In this document: piece after piece, positions 1-8,721 of the stretch
Position numbering within the stretch: the stretch's first letter is position 1
Layout of the letters: every line of letters starts with the position of its first letter
Origin: Lentihominibacter butyricus
GTDB lineage: Bacteria > Bacillota > Clostridia > Peptostreptococcales > Anaerovoracaceae
Length of the DNA stretch: 64,000 nt
Reading direction: 5' to 3'
Assembly: GCF_025567305.1 (NCBI RefSeq)
Contig: NZ_JAOQJP010000008.1
Coordinates: forward strand, 1 to 64,000
Position numbers and translations under genes: made by a program
The notes under the pieces: model-generated
Told to the model about the DNA's origin: nothing
The model's database searches: none
The model's input: only the letters and a program-made list of their open reading frames with translations

Positions 1-443
1 TGTTTTGGGTTATTTAAATTCTAACACAAAAGGAAGTTCTCTTTTCTATTGATCTTTTTTTGACCTACAAATATTTTACACTAGCTGTTCTGATAAAAGT
101 ACCGTCATGCGCTTTTTGAGGAGCGGACAAAGTAAGGGGCATGTATTATATAAATTTGCAGTTTTGAACTACAAGTGACGGTTGTCGGCAACACGATTTA
201 TAACTGTGAACTGATTTATATAATAAGAGACATGAATGATAAAAAACTGTTATAATGCTTTTCAGGTAAAAAACGGGGGAGTCTTGTATAAGGAGCTTGT
301 GGTAATGATCGAAATAAGGGTCGATTTTTATTTGTTCAATGTCTTGAATTCAAATTACAAGAATGCTAGAATAGTGAAAAATTTCTGCGATTTTGATTTC
401 GAAGAAAAAGCTGATGAAGATGAATAAGGAAGGAAAGGGATAT
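1..443. other. Upstream non-coding region before lplA
   Basis: AT-rich stretch with no convincing gene. A 63-codon open frame at 236-427 has no ribosome binding site and low-complexity content, so I do not call it. The only supported element is the promoter at 344-372. Confidence 0.6.
344..372 (+). promoter_or_regulatory. Promoter of lplA
   Basis: TTGAAT at 344-349, a 17-nt spacer, and TAGAAT at 367-372. A TG one base upstream of the -10 box makes it an extended -10 promoter. It lies about 70 nt before the lplA start. Confidence 0.65.
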
Positions 444-1430
444 ATGTATTTTTTTAATGGAAGGAACACAGATCCGCATTATAATCTGGCATTTGAAGAA
501 TATTTTTTCATGACGCCACCTGAGGATGAAGCTTTTTTTCTTTTATGGCAGAACGACAGAGCTGTGATAGTCGGTAAAAATCAAAACACTATCGAAGAGA
601 TAAACCAGAGATATGTTGATGAAAACGGAATAAAGGTCGTAAGGAGAAATTCCGGAGGCGGAGCAGTCTACCATGATCTGGGGAATCTGAACTTTTCCTT
701 TATACAGAAAAACGAAGATAATTCGAAGCTGGACATGAGAACATTCGCAATTCCTGTCATAAATGCGCTGGCCAAGCTAGGAGTAAGAGCTGAGTTCAGC
801 AGCAGAAACGATATGATTATAAATGGCAGAAAATTTTCAGGTATGGCGCAGGCTATTTCAAAAGGCAGGGTGCTGCATCACGGGACGCTGCTGTTCGATT
901 CAGATCTTTCGGTAGTCCAGGATGCACTTAATGTAAAAGATATAAAAGTGGAATCAAAGGGGATAAAATCTGTTAAAAGCAGGGTGACAAATATCTCTGA
1001 ACACCTGGATCAGAAAATCGATATAGAGGAATTTCGCAGGCTTCTTGTAAAAAATATGTTCAACCAAGGTGAATTGAAAGAATACAGGCTTACGGATGAT
1101 GACGAACGGCAGATCAATAAACTGAAAGCTGAAAAATATGATCTCTGGGAGTGGAATTATGGGAGATCTCCTGAGTATGAAATGAAGAAGGAAAAGAAAT
1201 TTGACTGTGGTATCATTACAGCTTATATTGACGTCAAAAAAGGGGTTGTAAGCAACATCAGATTTTACGGTGATTTCTTTGGTGTCAAAGATATAAAGGA
1301 ACTGGAAGAGAAGCTGAGAGGAACGAAATTCAGATATCAGGAGCTATATGATACGCTTGCCCAAAATAATGTAGGTAAATATATAAGCGGGATCACGGCA
1401 GAGGAGCTGGCGGAATACATGATCTATTGA
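444..1430 (+). CDS. lplA: Lipoate-protein ligase A
   Basis: Cytoplasmic enzyme that activates free lipoate with ATP and attaches it to a lysine of lipoyl-domain proteins such as GcvH or E2 subunits. The 328-residue length fits the family. The signature RRNSGGGAVYHDLGNLNFS lies near residue 70, and the GRKFSGMAQ segment near residue 135 supplies the expected lipoyl-AMP binding lysine. The C-terminal part resembles the LplA accessory domain, so this is the long bipartite form. I chose ATG 444 because AGGAAAGG ends 6 nt upstream; the in-frame ATGs at 393 and 420 lack such a site. It has its own promoter and appears monocistronic. Confidence 0.93.
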   Translation: MYFFNGRNTDPHYNLAFEEYFFMTPPEDEAFFLLWQNDRAVIVGKNQNTIEEINQRYVDENGIKVVRRNSGGGAVYHDLGNLNFSFIQKNEDNSKLDMRTFAIPVINALAKLGVRAEFSSRNDMIINGRKFSGMAQAISKGRVLHHGTLLFDSDLSVVQDALNVKDIKVESKGIKSVKSRVTNISEHLDQKIDIEEFRRLLVKNMFNQGELKEYRLTDDDERQINKLKAEKYDLWEWNYGRSPEYEMKKEKKFDCGIITAYIDVKKGVVSNIRFYGDFFGVKDIKELEEKLRGTKFRYQELYDTLAQNNVGKYISGITAEELAEYMIY

Positions 1431-1800
1431 GTTTTCATACAGATCTTTCCTGCTAAATGATCTGAAATTCTACAAGTGGAGCGAAATGATGCTTAATGCA
1501 ACAGTGTCTGCGTTTGCCAGTATCACATATGAACAGATACTGGAATGTATGTTTGACTTTTAAATCCATGATCGATCGTCGTGCGCTTTTTGGAAAATGA
1601 CAAAAAACAGAATTGATTCGCGAGATATTTTGGGTTCACGAACAAAAAATATTGCTTTTTTATGTATTTTATATACAAGAGCTAAAAGCCTTGACTCACA
1701 TATTTTTACACGATATACTAAAACGTATTGTTATGGGATGGTGATTATGAATTATGGGACATGATCATCATCAGTTATTTTTTGAGGAGAGTGAATTGTT
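1431..1800. other. 370-bp spacer with hairpin and possible coding remnant
   Basis: No intact gene. An 8-bp inverted repeat (1517-1524 with 1536-1543, CCAGTATC/GATACTGG) has no U-tract. One frame from 1429 to the TAA at 1563 stays open and reads like a plausible protein C-terminus but has no start signal. The promoter of the downstream transporter is at 1691-1719. Confidence 0.5.
1691..1719 (+). promoter_or_regulatory. Promoter of the NSS transporter operon
   Basis: TTGACT at 1691-1696, 17-nt spacer, TATACT at 1714-1719: nearly consensus sigma-A hexamers. The start codon is about 80 nt further down, leaving a leader in which I see no known riboswitch. Confidence 0.75.
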
Positions 1801-3309
1801 TTGAGAGATCAATGGAACAACAAGCTGGGCTTTATGCTTGCGGCGATAGGCTCAGCGGTAGGACTTGGAAATCTTTGGCGATTTCCGTATGTTGCGGCTA
1901 CTAACGGCGGCGGCGCTTTCTTAGTACCGTACTTTTTCGCAATCATTACAGCAGGTATACCTATCCTTATTCTTGAGTATACCATGGGTAAGACTTACAG
2001 AGGCGGAGCGCCTGTCACATGGGCGAGAATAAACAAGAAATTCGAGTGGCTGGGCTGGTTCCAGGTAATGGTGGCATTCGTTATCGGAACATACTACTTC
2101 GCTATAATCGTATGGGTGCTCAGTTATGTGGGATTCTCATTCACACAGGCGTGGGGAGCAGACCCTTCGTCATTCTTCGTAGAGTATCTCGGACTTACTG
2201 ACAGCGCTCTGAACTTCGGAGGCATCAGGACCAATCTGATACTGCCGTTCGTGATCATATGGGCGATAGTCGGATTCGTTATGTACAAGGGTGTAAGCAA
2301 AGGTATCGAGACTATATGCAAGATATGCCTGCCGATACTCATGCTGCTTACAGTCATCCTGGTAGTGAGAGGCATCACGCTTCCGGGCGCAGTAAAGGGA
2401 CTTGAATACATGTTCAAGCCTGACTGGTCGATGCTTGCTGATTCGAGCGTATGGGTAGCTGCCTACGGTCAGATATTCTACAGTCTGTCGATAGGATTTG
2501 CTATCATGCTGGCATACTCGAGCTATCTGCCTAAGGAAACGGACGTTGTAAACAGCGCGTTCATCACAGCTACGGCAAACCACGGATTCGAAGTATTTGC
2601 GGGTATCGGAGTATTCAGTATCATGGGATTCATGGCAACTCAGCAGGGGGTTGCTGTAGAAGATATCGCGGCTTCAGGAATAGGACTTGCGTTCATGACA
2701 TTCCCTACAGCTATCAGTGAACTGCCGGCACTCAATGCGCTTTTCGGAATATGCTTCTTCGGAGCGCTACTGACTGCGGGTATCACTTCGATGGTATCGA
2801 TCCTTCAGGCTGTAGTTTCAGGCTTCCACGACAAGTTCGACATAGAGCATAAAAAAGCCGTTACTATCGTACTGGTGCCGACTTTCGTGATAAGCGTACT
2901 GTTCATCACTGGCGCCGGAATGAATATACTCGATATAGTAGACTCATTCATCAACAACATAGGTGTTGCAACAGGCGGACTTATCGAAGTAATACTTATC
3001 ACGAGATTCTTCAATCCTGAGAAGCTTCGTCAGGAGGCGAACGAATTCTCGAACTTCAGCATAGGAAAGTGGTGGATCTATTCACTCAGAATAGTTACTA
3101 CTATAGTGCTCGGAGTTATGCTTTTCCTGAACACGAAGGATTTCGTAGAACATGGATATGGAAACTATGCATCAGCTGATGTAAATATATTCGGATGGGG
3201 ATGCATCCTGTTCGTTGTTATCTTTGCAGATTTCCTTACCACGCTCAAGGGCAAGGAAGGTTATGCAGATCTTGATAAGATTTCGCAGAAGGAGGTCGCA
3301 AAAAAATGA
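1801..3309 (+). CDS. Sodium-dependent symporter, NSS (SNF) family
   Basis: Inner-membrane symporter of the LeuT/MhsT/MetP superfamily that couples Na+ entry to amino-acid uptake. The N-terminus (residues 3-30) has the family hallmark: a GFMLAAIGSAVGLGNLWRFPY run containing the unwound TM1 substrate and sodium site. About eleven or twelve hydrophobic segments follow over 502 residues. It uses a TTG start, chosen because TGAGGAG lies about 10 nt upstream. The last codons overlap the next small gene as ATGA, and that partner is a MetS-type subunit. This suggests the MetPS-like branch (methionine or alanine import in the characterised Corynebacterium system). The substrate here is inferred only. 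Confidence 0.92.
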   Translation: MRDQWNNKLGFMLAAIGSAVGLGNLWRFPYVAATNGGGAFLVPYFFAIITAGIPILILEYTMGKTYRGGAPVTWARINKKFEWLGWFQVMVAFVIGTYYFAIIVWVLSYVGFSFTQAWGADPSSFFVEYLGLTDSALNFGGIRTNLILPFVIIWAIVGFVMYKGVSKGIETICKICLPILMLLTVILVVRGITLPGAVKGLEYMFKPDWSMLADSSVWVAAYGQIFYSLSIGFAIMLAYSSYLPKETDVVNSAFITATANHGFEVFAGIGVFSIMGFMATQQGVAVEDIAASGIGLAFMTFPTAISELPALNALFGICFFGALLTAGITSMVSILQAVVSGFHDKFDIEHKKAVTIVLVPTFVISVLFITGAGMNILDIVDSFINNIGVATGGLIEVILITRFFNPEKLRQEANEFSNFSIGKWWIYSLRIVTTIVLGVMLFLNTKDFVEHGYGNYASADVNIFGWGCILFVVIFADFLTTLKGKEGYADLDKISQKEVAKK

Positions 3310-3413
3310 GTACAAGTGCAATAATCCTGATGATAATAGGCTGTGCAGGTCTCTGGGGAGGCTTTGGAGTATCGTGCGCGATAGCATTCAAACACAGCAG
3401 AAAAGAAAAATAG
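3306..3413 (+). CDS. MetS-like small subunit of the NSS transporter
   Basis: A 35-residue protein that starts inside the stop codon of the transporter (ATGA overlap). It begins MSTSAIILMIIGC, forms one transmembrane helix ending near residue 28, and closes with a basic tail HSRKEK. This matches the MetS family of NSS small subunits, which are needed for activity of some NSS carriers. Its position directly behind the carrier supports the assignment. The ribosome binding site is the AAGGAGG at 3289-3295 inside the upstream gene. It is easily missed because of its size. Confidence 0.85.
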   Translation: MSTSAIILMIIGCAGLWGGFGVSCAIAFKHSRKEK

Positions 3414-3483
3414 TAAAGTCGATTCTGTCGACCCTGTTTTCATTATGAAAGGTCAGTGACATTATCACTGAATGACCGACATG

Positions 3484-3546
3484 TGCCTGCTTTCTGCAGT
3501 GTCCTGCCATTATAGAGCGGGAGCTGCGGGAGCAGGCATGTTTTTT
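3484..3546 (+). terminator. Probable terminator of the transporter operon
   Basis: TGCCTGCT (3484-3491) pairs with AGCAGGCA (3531-3538), followed by six T. The long loop contains further partial pairing. A separate 7-bp hairpin (TCAGTGA/TCACTGA) sits just upstream. Confidence 0.55.
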
Positions 3547-3589
3547 GCCCGCATAAAAATGCACGGCCAAAGAAAAAGAAGCGTGCATA

Positions 3590-3618
3590 TTTACGAATCG
3601 CGTAAAAAAATGTATAAT
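3590..3618 (+). promoter_or_regulatory. Promoter of hypCDE
   Basis: TTTACG at 3590-3595, 17-nt spacer, TATAAT at 3613-3618, about 60 nt before hypC. Confidence 0.6.
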
Positions 3619-3678
3619 AGTTAGGGTTTTATGAACCATCTGAAAAAACGGTTTTACAGCAAACCTGAGGAGGATAAT

Positions 3679-3894
3679 ATGTGTATAGCGATACCCGGCA
3701 GGGTAGTTGAACTTAATGAAGATAGAGCAAAAGTGGATTTTAACGGAAATCTGGTAGACGTGAACACGGGGCTGATAGAGCCGGAGGTGGGACAGTACGT
3801 GCTGGTGCATGCCGGATGCGCTATAGAAGTGATGGAGCACGACAAGGCGCAGGAGCTGATCGAACTGTTCACAGAACTGGAGGAACTTCAGTAG
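3679..3894 (+). CDS. hypC: Hydrogenase maturation chaperone HypC/HybG
   Basis: Small OB-fold chaperone (71 residues) that, with HypD, carries the Fe(CN)2CO unit to the large subunit of [NiFe]-hydrogenase. It begins MCIAIPGRVVE, and the cysteine after the initiator methionine is the essential iron ligand, which fixes the start at ATG 3679. GAGGAGGA lies at 3667-3674. An in-frame upstream ATG at 3631 would bury the cysteine and is rejected. It is followed 4 nt later by hypD. No hydrogenase structural gene lies in the window. Confidence 0.94.
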   Translation: MCIAIPGRVVELNEDRAKVDFNGNLVDVNTGLIEPEVGQYVLVHAGCAIEVMEHDKAQELIELFTELEELQ

Positions 3895-3898
3895 TATC

Positions 3899-4945
3899 AT
3901 GGATATAAAACAGATAATAGATTACCTGCAGTCGTATGACGGCAGGCCGGTGAAGCTGATGGAGGTCTGCGGCACGCATACTGCAGCGATATTCAAAAGC
4001 GGTATCAGGAGCCTCATCTCGGACAAGATCAAGCTGATATCCGGCCCGGGGTGCCCGGTGTGCGTAACGCCTACGGCATATATAGACAAATGCATAGAAT
4101 ATGCTTCGAAGGAGAACCACGTCCTGCTCACATTCGGTGATATGATGAAAGTACCGGGAAGCAGAGGCAGCCTTTCGGAAGCCAAAGGAAACGGAAACGT
4201 AAATATAAACATAATGTATTCGCCGTTCGAAGCGCTGGAAAAAGCGGCAGAGAACCCGCATATCACATATGTGGTCGCGGCAGTAGGATTCGAGACGACT
4301 GCGCCTGCGTATGCGATGATGGTGAAAGCGGCGAAGGAAAAAGGTATAAGCAACATAAAGCTTGTGACTGCACTGAAGACGGCCATCCCTGCACTTGAGT
4401 GGATCTGCGAGAATCAGGAGGATGTCGACGGATTCATATGCCCGGGTCACGTCAGCGTGATAACGGGCAGCAATGTGTATATCCCTCTTGCGGAAAAATA
4501 CAAAAAGCCTTTCGTAGTCGCAGGCTTTGAAGCGGAGCATATACTTGCAGCGATTTACAGGATAATGAAACAGCTGGAAAGCGGAGAGAATGCGGCGGAA
4601 AACCTTTACAGAAACGCAGTTAAGGAGGACGGTAACAGAAAAGCCGTCGATGTGATGAATGATGTGTTTGAAGAAGGTCCTGCGATGTGGAGAGGTCTTG
4701 GCGTGATAGAAAATTCCGGACTGTATCTCAATGACGCGTTCAGTCAGTATGACGGCGGCAGCAGAACGCTGTACGAAGATATGGAGCTGCCTGCTGAATG
4801 CCGCTGCGGCGATGTTATCGTAGGCAGGATAAATCCGGATCAGTGTCCGATGTTCGGAAGAAAGTGCAGTCCGATGGATCCGTTCGGGCCGTGCATGGTC
4901 TCGTCAGAGGGGTCATGCGGCATATGGTACAGGAACGTTCACTGA
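3899..4945 (+). CDS. hypD: Hydrogenase maturation scaffold HypD
   Basis: [4Fe-4S] scaffold on which the Fe(CN)2CO cofactor of [NiFe]-hydrogenase is built, in complex with HypC and HypE. Length is 348 residues, normal for the family. CGTHT at residues 24-28 and GPGCPVCVTP near residue 50 are the conserved cysteine motifs. A cysteine-rich C-terminus (CRCGDV, QCPMFGRKCSPMDPFGPC) supplies the cluster ligands. It starts 4 nt after hypC stops and is probably translationally coupled. Confidence 0.95.
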   Translation: MDIKQIIDYLQSYDGRPVKLMEVCGTHTAAIFKSGIRSLISDKIKLISGPGCPVCVTPTAYIDKCIEYASKENHVLLTFGDMMKVPGSRGSLSEAKGNGNVNINIMYSPFEALEKAAENPHITYVVAAVGFETTAPAYAMMVKAAKEKGISNIKLVTALKTAIPALEWICENQEDVDGFICPGHVSVITGSNVYIPLAEKYKKPFVVAGFEAEHILAAIYRIMKQLESGENAAENLYRNAVKEDGNRKAVDVMNDVFEEGPAMWRGLGVIENSGLYLNDAFSQYDGGSRTLYEDMELPAECRCGDVIVGRINPDQCPMFGRKCSPMDPFGPCMVSSEGSCGIWYRNVH

Positions 4946-5014
4946 TCGTGATCGGATCGATGCACAGGGCAAGGCGGATGACAGCCGGCAGTCAAAACAG
5001 AAGGAGAATCATTT

Positions 5015-5995
5015 ATGAAAATAACTATGGCTCACGGCAGCGGGGGAAAATCCTCGGCACAGCTGATGAGTGACATATTCGGCAAATATTTTAAAAATCA
5101 GATCCTCGATAAGATGGAGGATGCCGCAGTGCTTGAAGTCAGCGGAAAGATCGCCTGCAGCACGGACTCGTTCGTGGTGACGCCGCTGATATTCAAAGGC
5201 GGAGATATAGGCAAGCTGTGCGTATGCGGCACGGTGAACGACCTGCTGATGATGGGAGCGGTACCGAAGTATATAACATGTGGGTTCATACTCGAAGAAG
5301 GGCTCGATACCGAGCTTCTTGAAAAGATCGTGGCCTCGATGGCGAAGCAGGCAGAAGAGGCGGGCGTGATCGTAGTGGCAGGAGACACCAAGGTCATCGA
5401 AGGAAACGGCGGCCTTTACATAAACACCACGGGCATCGGAGAGATACCTGGCGGCAGAGATGTGAGCAGCCGCAACTGCAGACCGGGAGACGTGGTGATC
5501 GTTTCGGGCAATCTAGGAGATCATCATGCGTGCATACTCAGCCACAGGATGGAGATCGAAAACGATATAAAGAGCGACTGTGCGGCGCTGAATGATATCA
5601 CAGCGAGCCTTTTCGACAGCGGTATAGATGTAAAAACCATGAGAGACGTCACGCGCGGAGGCCTGGGGACAGTGCTCAATGAGATCGCTGACAGTTCAGG
5701 CTGCATGATAGAGCTCGACGAAGAGAGCATACCGGTACTCGACGAAGTCAGAGGCTTTACCGAGATACTGGGACTCGATCCGCTTTACATGGGAAACGAG
5801 GGCAAGATGATCGCTGTCGTTCCCGGAGATGAAGCGGAGCGTGCGCTCGAAGCGATGAGAAGCACCGTGCATGGAAAGGATGCTCAGATCATAGGCGTCG
5901 TAAAGGAAGGCAGCGGAGCCTATATCAAGACGAGACTCGGCGCGACAAGGAGATTTGACGTGCTGTACGGGGAAGGCCTTCCGCGAATCTGTTAG
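5015..5995 (+). CDS. hypE: Carbamoyl dehydratase HypE
   Basis: AIR-synthase/PurM-like protein that dehydrates the carbamoyl group on its C-terminal cysteine to thiocyanate, giving the CN ligands of [NiFe]-hydrogenase. The N-terminal HGSGG motif (residues 7-11) and the C-terminal PRIC ending are both present, so the catalytic cysteine is intact. Length is 326 residues. AAGGAGAA lies just before ATG 5015. The partner carbamoyltransferase HypF and the nickel proteins HypA/HypB are not in the window. Confidence 0.95.
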   Translation: MKITMAHGSGGKSSAQLMSDIFGKYFKNQILDKMEDAAVLEVSGKIACSTDSFVVTPLIFKGGDIGKLCVCGTVNDLLMMGAVPKYITCGFILEEGLDTELLEKIVASMAKQAEEAGVIVVAGDTKVIEGNGGLYINTTGIGEIPGGRDVSSRNCRPGDVVIVSGNLGDHHACILSHRMEIENDIKSDCAALNDITASLFDSGIDVKTMRDVTRGGLGTVLNEIADSSGCMIELDEESIPVLDEVRGFTEILGLDPLYMGNEGKMIAVVPGDEAERALEAMRSTVHGKDAQIIGVVKEGSGAYIKTRLGATRRFDVLYGEGLPRIC

Positions 5996-6016
5996 ACCAA
6001 GGAGAAAAGACGACTG

Positions 6017-6886
6017 ATGCATCTTACACAGGTGGGAGAAAAGACTTATTATATCAAAAGCAATACGAATATCGGCGTTTACAGGACCGGCGAAAGCAGC
6101 GTATGTCTGATAGATACCGGTTCAAAGGGCGATGGTGAAAAGATCGAAAAAGCGCTGCAGGAGCAGGGCTGGTCGATAGACTATATAATCAATACGCACA
6201 CACATATAGATCATGTCGGGGGCAACGGATACCTGATGAAGAAGTATCACATACCTGCCTACTGCACTGATCTGGATATGGCGTTTGCACATTATTCCGA
6301 TCTTGAGGCTGCGTATATGAACGGAGGATATCCGTGCAGAAAGCTTCGGGAGATATTTTCGCATCCGGGCATGATCGGGTTCGCATCGCTGGAGCGCAGC
6401 GTCCTTGACGGTATACGCTGGATATACCTGCCGGGTCACACGTTCGGCATGGCGGGCATAAAGACAGACGATGACGTATGGTTCCTGGCGGATTCGTATC
6501 TCAGCAGGAAATATCTTGAGAAACACCGCTTCGGGTATCTCTACGACGTTGCTGAATATCTGGACAATCTCGAGTATATAAAGACACTCGACGGCAGGCT
6601 TTTTATCCCGGCGCACGGAACTGCGGAAGAGGATATAACGGAGATCGCAGATCTGAATATAGCTAATGTAAAGCATATAATATCGGTCGTAAAGGGCATA
6701 TGTGCGGAATACGCGTCTCTGGATGCGGTGATAAAGAATATGTATCAGGCTATGGGTCTGCGGGAAGGCGTTGCGAATCATGCGCTGCTGTCTTCTACTA
6801 CAAAGAGCTATCTCACATATCTTCAGGACAGAGATGAGCTCGAGTGCAGGATAATAGACGGCGTAATGATGTGGAAAACCATATAG
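6017..6886 (+). CDS. Metallo-beta-lactamase-fold hydrolase
   Basis: A 289-residue MBL-fold protein. HTHIDHVGG at residues 61-69 gives the binuclear metal site, with further ligands likely at the histidine of LPGHTFG (about 141), the aspartate of LADSY and the histidine of IPAHG. A helical C-terminal tail of about 80 residues follows the core. It begins 21 nt after hypE, so it is probably in the hyp operon, and a terminator follows it. The substrate cannot be read from the sequence; the family includes glyoxalase II-like thioesterases and other hydrolases. Linkage to hyp may only be operonic. Confidence 0.85.
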   Translation: MHLTQVGEKTYYIKSNTNIGVYRTGESSVCLIDTGSKGDGEKIEKALQEQGWSIDYIINTHTHIDHVGGNGYLMKKYHIPAYCTDLDMAFAHYSDLEAAYMNGGYPCRKLREIFSHPGMIGFASLERSVLDGIRWIYLPGHTFGMAGIKTDDDVWFLADSYLSRKYLEKHRFGYLYDVAEYLDNLEYIKTLDGRLFIPAHGTAEEDITEIADLNIANVKHIISVVKGICAEYASLDAVIKNMYQAMGLREGVANHALLSSTTKSYLTYLQDRDELECRIIDGVMMWKTI

Positions 6887-6924
6887 AGTATCAACGATGC
6901 GGGCATCAATGATGGTAATAATGA

Positions 6925-6969
6925 AGCCGGATCGGTAATATCGGATGATATACCATGATCCGGCTTTTT
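6925..6969 (+). terminator. Terminator of the hyp operon
   Basis: AGCCGGATC (6925-6933) pairs perfectly with GATCCGGCT (6957-6965) and is followed by a T-run. Convergent deoC lies just beyond. Confidence 0.8.
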
Positions 6970-7005
6970 GTTTTTGAAAAGATCTGTATCAGCTGGGCGA
7001 GAGAG

Positions 7006-7677
7006 CTACTGCTCGTCCGCACTGCTGTATTCGTTCATGATCGCCACTGAAGCACTGCAGCCGAGTCTGTCTGCGCCGGCTGCGATCATTTTTTCTGCAT
7101 CTTCGAGGGTCCTGATGCCGCCGGCAGCTTTTATCTTCGCTTTGTCGCCGGTCATCTTCTTCATGAGCCTGATCTGATGTGCCTCGGCGCCGCCCGTGCT
7201 GAAGCCTGTGGACGTCTTTACGAAATCAGCACCGGCCTTTACAGCCATCCTGCATGCTGACATTATCTCTTCGCTCGTAAGCAGGCAAGTCTCGAGGATC
7301 ACCTTGATCACAGCATCGTGCTCGTGACAGAGTGCGGTGAGCTGAGACAGCTCGTTCCTGACGTAATCCTGACGCTTTTCCTTTACTGCGCCTACATTTA
7401 TCACTACGTCTATCTCGTCAGCACCGTTTTCCAGAGCATCCCTGACCTCTGCGAGCTTTGCAGCGGTAGTCATGGCTCCGAGAGGGAACCCTGCGACTGC
7501 AGTGACATTGATGTCGGTATCGGCCAGAAGCTTCACGGCGTCAGCGACATAGCAGCCGTTTACACATACGGAAGCGAAGTCGTATTCTATGGCTTCACTG
7601 CACAGCTGACGGATATCTGCAAGCTTTGCATCGGCCTTTAAAAGCGTGTGGTCAAAATATTTGTTGAAATCTTTCAT
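7006..7677 (-). CDS. deoC: Deoxyribose-phosphate aldolase
   Basis: Class I aldolase that cleaves 2-deoxyribose-5-phosphate to glyceraldehyde-3-phosphate and acetaldehyde in deoxynucleoside catabolism. The 223-residue TIM barrel keeps the catalytic set: Asp90 (in EIDVV), Schiff-base Lys154 (FVKTSTGF) and Lys183 (IKAAGG). AAAAGGAGTT precedes the ATG. It is transcribed alone, towards the hyp operon terminator. The usual neighbours cdd or deoA/deoB are absent. Confidence 0.95.
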   Translation of the reverse strand: MKDFNKYFDHTLLKADAKLADIRQLCSEAIEYDFASVCVNGCYVADAVKLLADTDINVTAVAGFPLGAMTTAAKLAEVRDALENGADEIDVVINVGAVKEKRQDYVRNELSQLTALCHEHDAVIKVILETCLLTSEEIMSACRMAVKAGADFVKTSTGFSTGGAEAHQIRLMKKMTGDKAKIKAAGGIRTLEDAEKMIAAGADRLGCSASVAIMNEYSSADEQ

Positions 7678-7730
7678 GATAACTCCTTTTTTCTATGTAA
7701 TAATTACAGTATATCACAGATGCAAAAACA

Positions 7731-7759
7731 TTGCATTGCCCGGAATGAAGCTGTATAAT
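7731..7759 (+). promoter_or_regulatory. Promoter of the metF-metH operon
   Basis: TTGCAT at 7731-7736, 17-nt spacer, TATAAT at 7754-7759. The roughly 75-nt leader contains only a small hairpin (ACGA/TCGT near 7789). I see no SAM riboswitch or B12 riboswitch. Confidence 0.7.
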
Positions 7760-7834
7760 TAATTGTTAAAAGGCAATAAATTTAAGACGATTTTATGTCG
7801 TAAACTACAAAACAGCAGCAAAGGGAGTTAAATT

Positions 7835-8701
7835 ATGAGAATACCTGAACTATTTGATCAGAAAAGACCTGTGTTTTCCATGGAAATATTCCCTCCTAAG
7901 AAAAAGGCGAATATAGAGTCCATCTATGACACAGTTGAAAAGATCACCGTCTGCAAACCTGATTTCATCAGCGTCACTTACGGAGCAGGCGGAAGCATGA
8001 CAGACAATTACACATGCGAGATCGCATCGAACATCAAGAAAAAATTCGGCATAGAGACGCTGGCTCATCTCACATGCATCAATTCTTCCAGAGAGGATGT
8101 CAAGGAGATGATAGGCAGATTCCAGGACGCCGATATCAAGAATATACTGACGCTCAGAGGAGATATCGCAGAGGACTGTGACATCAAGAAGGATTTCCAT
8201 CATGCGAACGAGCTGGCTATCGAAGTGCAGAGAAAATGCAGCGACGATCTGGAGATACTCGGCGCATGCTATCCGGAAGGTCACTATGAGAGCAAGTCGC
8301 TTGACGAAGATATACAGAATCTCAAGTACAAAATCGGTGCAGGAGTGAAAGTGCTGATATCGCAGCTGTTCTTTGACAATCAGCTTTTCTATGAATTCAT
8401 GGGAAAGGCCAGGATGATGGGAATAAACGTGCCGGTTTCCGCAGGGATAATGCCGATAACGAATGCAAGGCAGATCCAGAGAACTGTGGCGCTGAGCGGC
8501 GCGAGCCTTCCGCATGACTTTACGAAGATGATAGGACTTTACGAAAACAAGCCTGAAGAACTCTTTGAAGCCGGCATCGAGTATGCGGCGAACCAGATCA
8601 GAGACCTGATCACGAACGGAGTAGACGGCATACACCTTTACATAATGAACAATGCAGACGTTGCACTCAAAGTGTATGAGAATATAAAAGACCTGCTGTA
8701 A
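7835..8701 (+). CDS. metF: 5,10-methylenetetrahydrofolate reductase
   Basis: Flavoenzyme that reduces methylene-THF to methyl-THF, the methyl donor for MetH two genes downstream. The 288-residue length matches bacterial MetF. The N-terminal SMEIFPPKK segment (from residue 15), the VTYGAGGS motif near residue 47 and the LTLRGD motif are typical. AAAGGGAG precedes the ATG. It is the first gene of a tight operon with the reactivation protein and metH, which makes the pathway assignment secure. Confidence 0.95.
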   Translation: MRIPELFDQKRPVFSMEIFPPKKKANIESIYDTVEKITVCKPDFISVTYGAGGSMTDNYTCEIASNIKKKFGIETLAHLTCINSSREDVKEMIGRFQDADIKNILTLRGDIAEDCDIKKDFHHANELAIEVQRKCSDDLEILGACYPEGHYESKSLDEDIQNLKYKIGAGVKVLISQLFFDNQLFYEFMGKARMMGINVPVSAGIMPITNARQIQRTVALSGASLPHDFTKMIGLYENKPEELFEAGIEYAANQIRDLITNGVDGIHLYIMNNADVALKVYENIKDLL

Positions 8702-8721
8702 GCGGCAGGCGCTTATGCGAG

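Noticed and set aside
236..427. 63-codon frame before lplA
   Set aside because: No ribosome binding site, poor codon use, and it contains the lplA promoter.
103..1593. Short repeat CGTCATGCGCTTTTTG at 103 and CGTCGTGCGCTTTTTG at 1577
   Set aside because: Only about 16 nt with one mismatch in AT-rich spacers and no shared flanking pattern; chance or minor similarity is sufficient.
2170..2583. 137-codon antisense frame inside the transporter
   Set aside because: Shadow of the coding strand; no ribosome binding site and no protein-like composition.
7678..7834. SAM or cobalamin riboswitch before metF
   Set aside because: The leader is too short and shows neither the SAM-I kink-turn pattern nor a B12 box.
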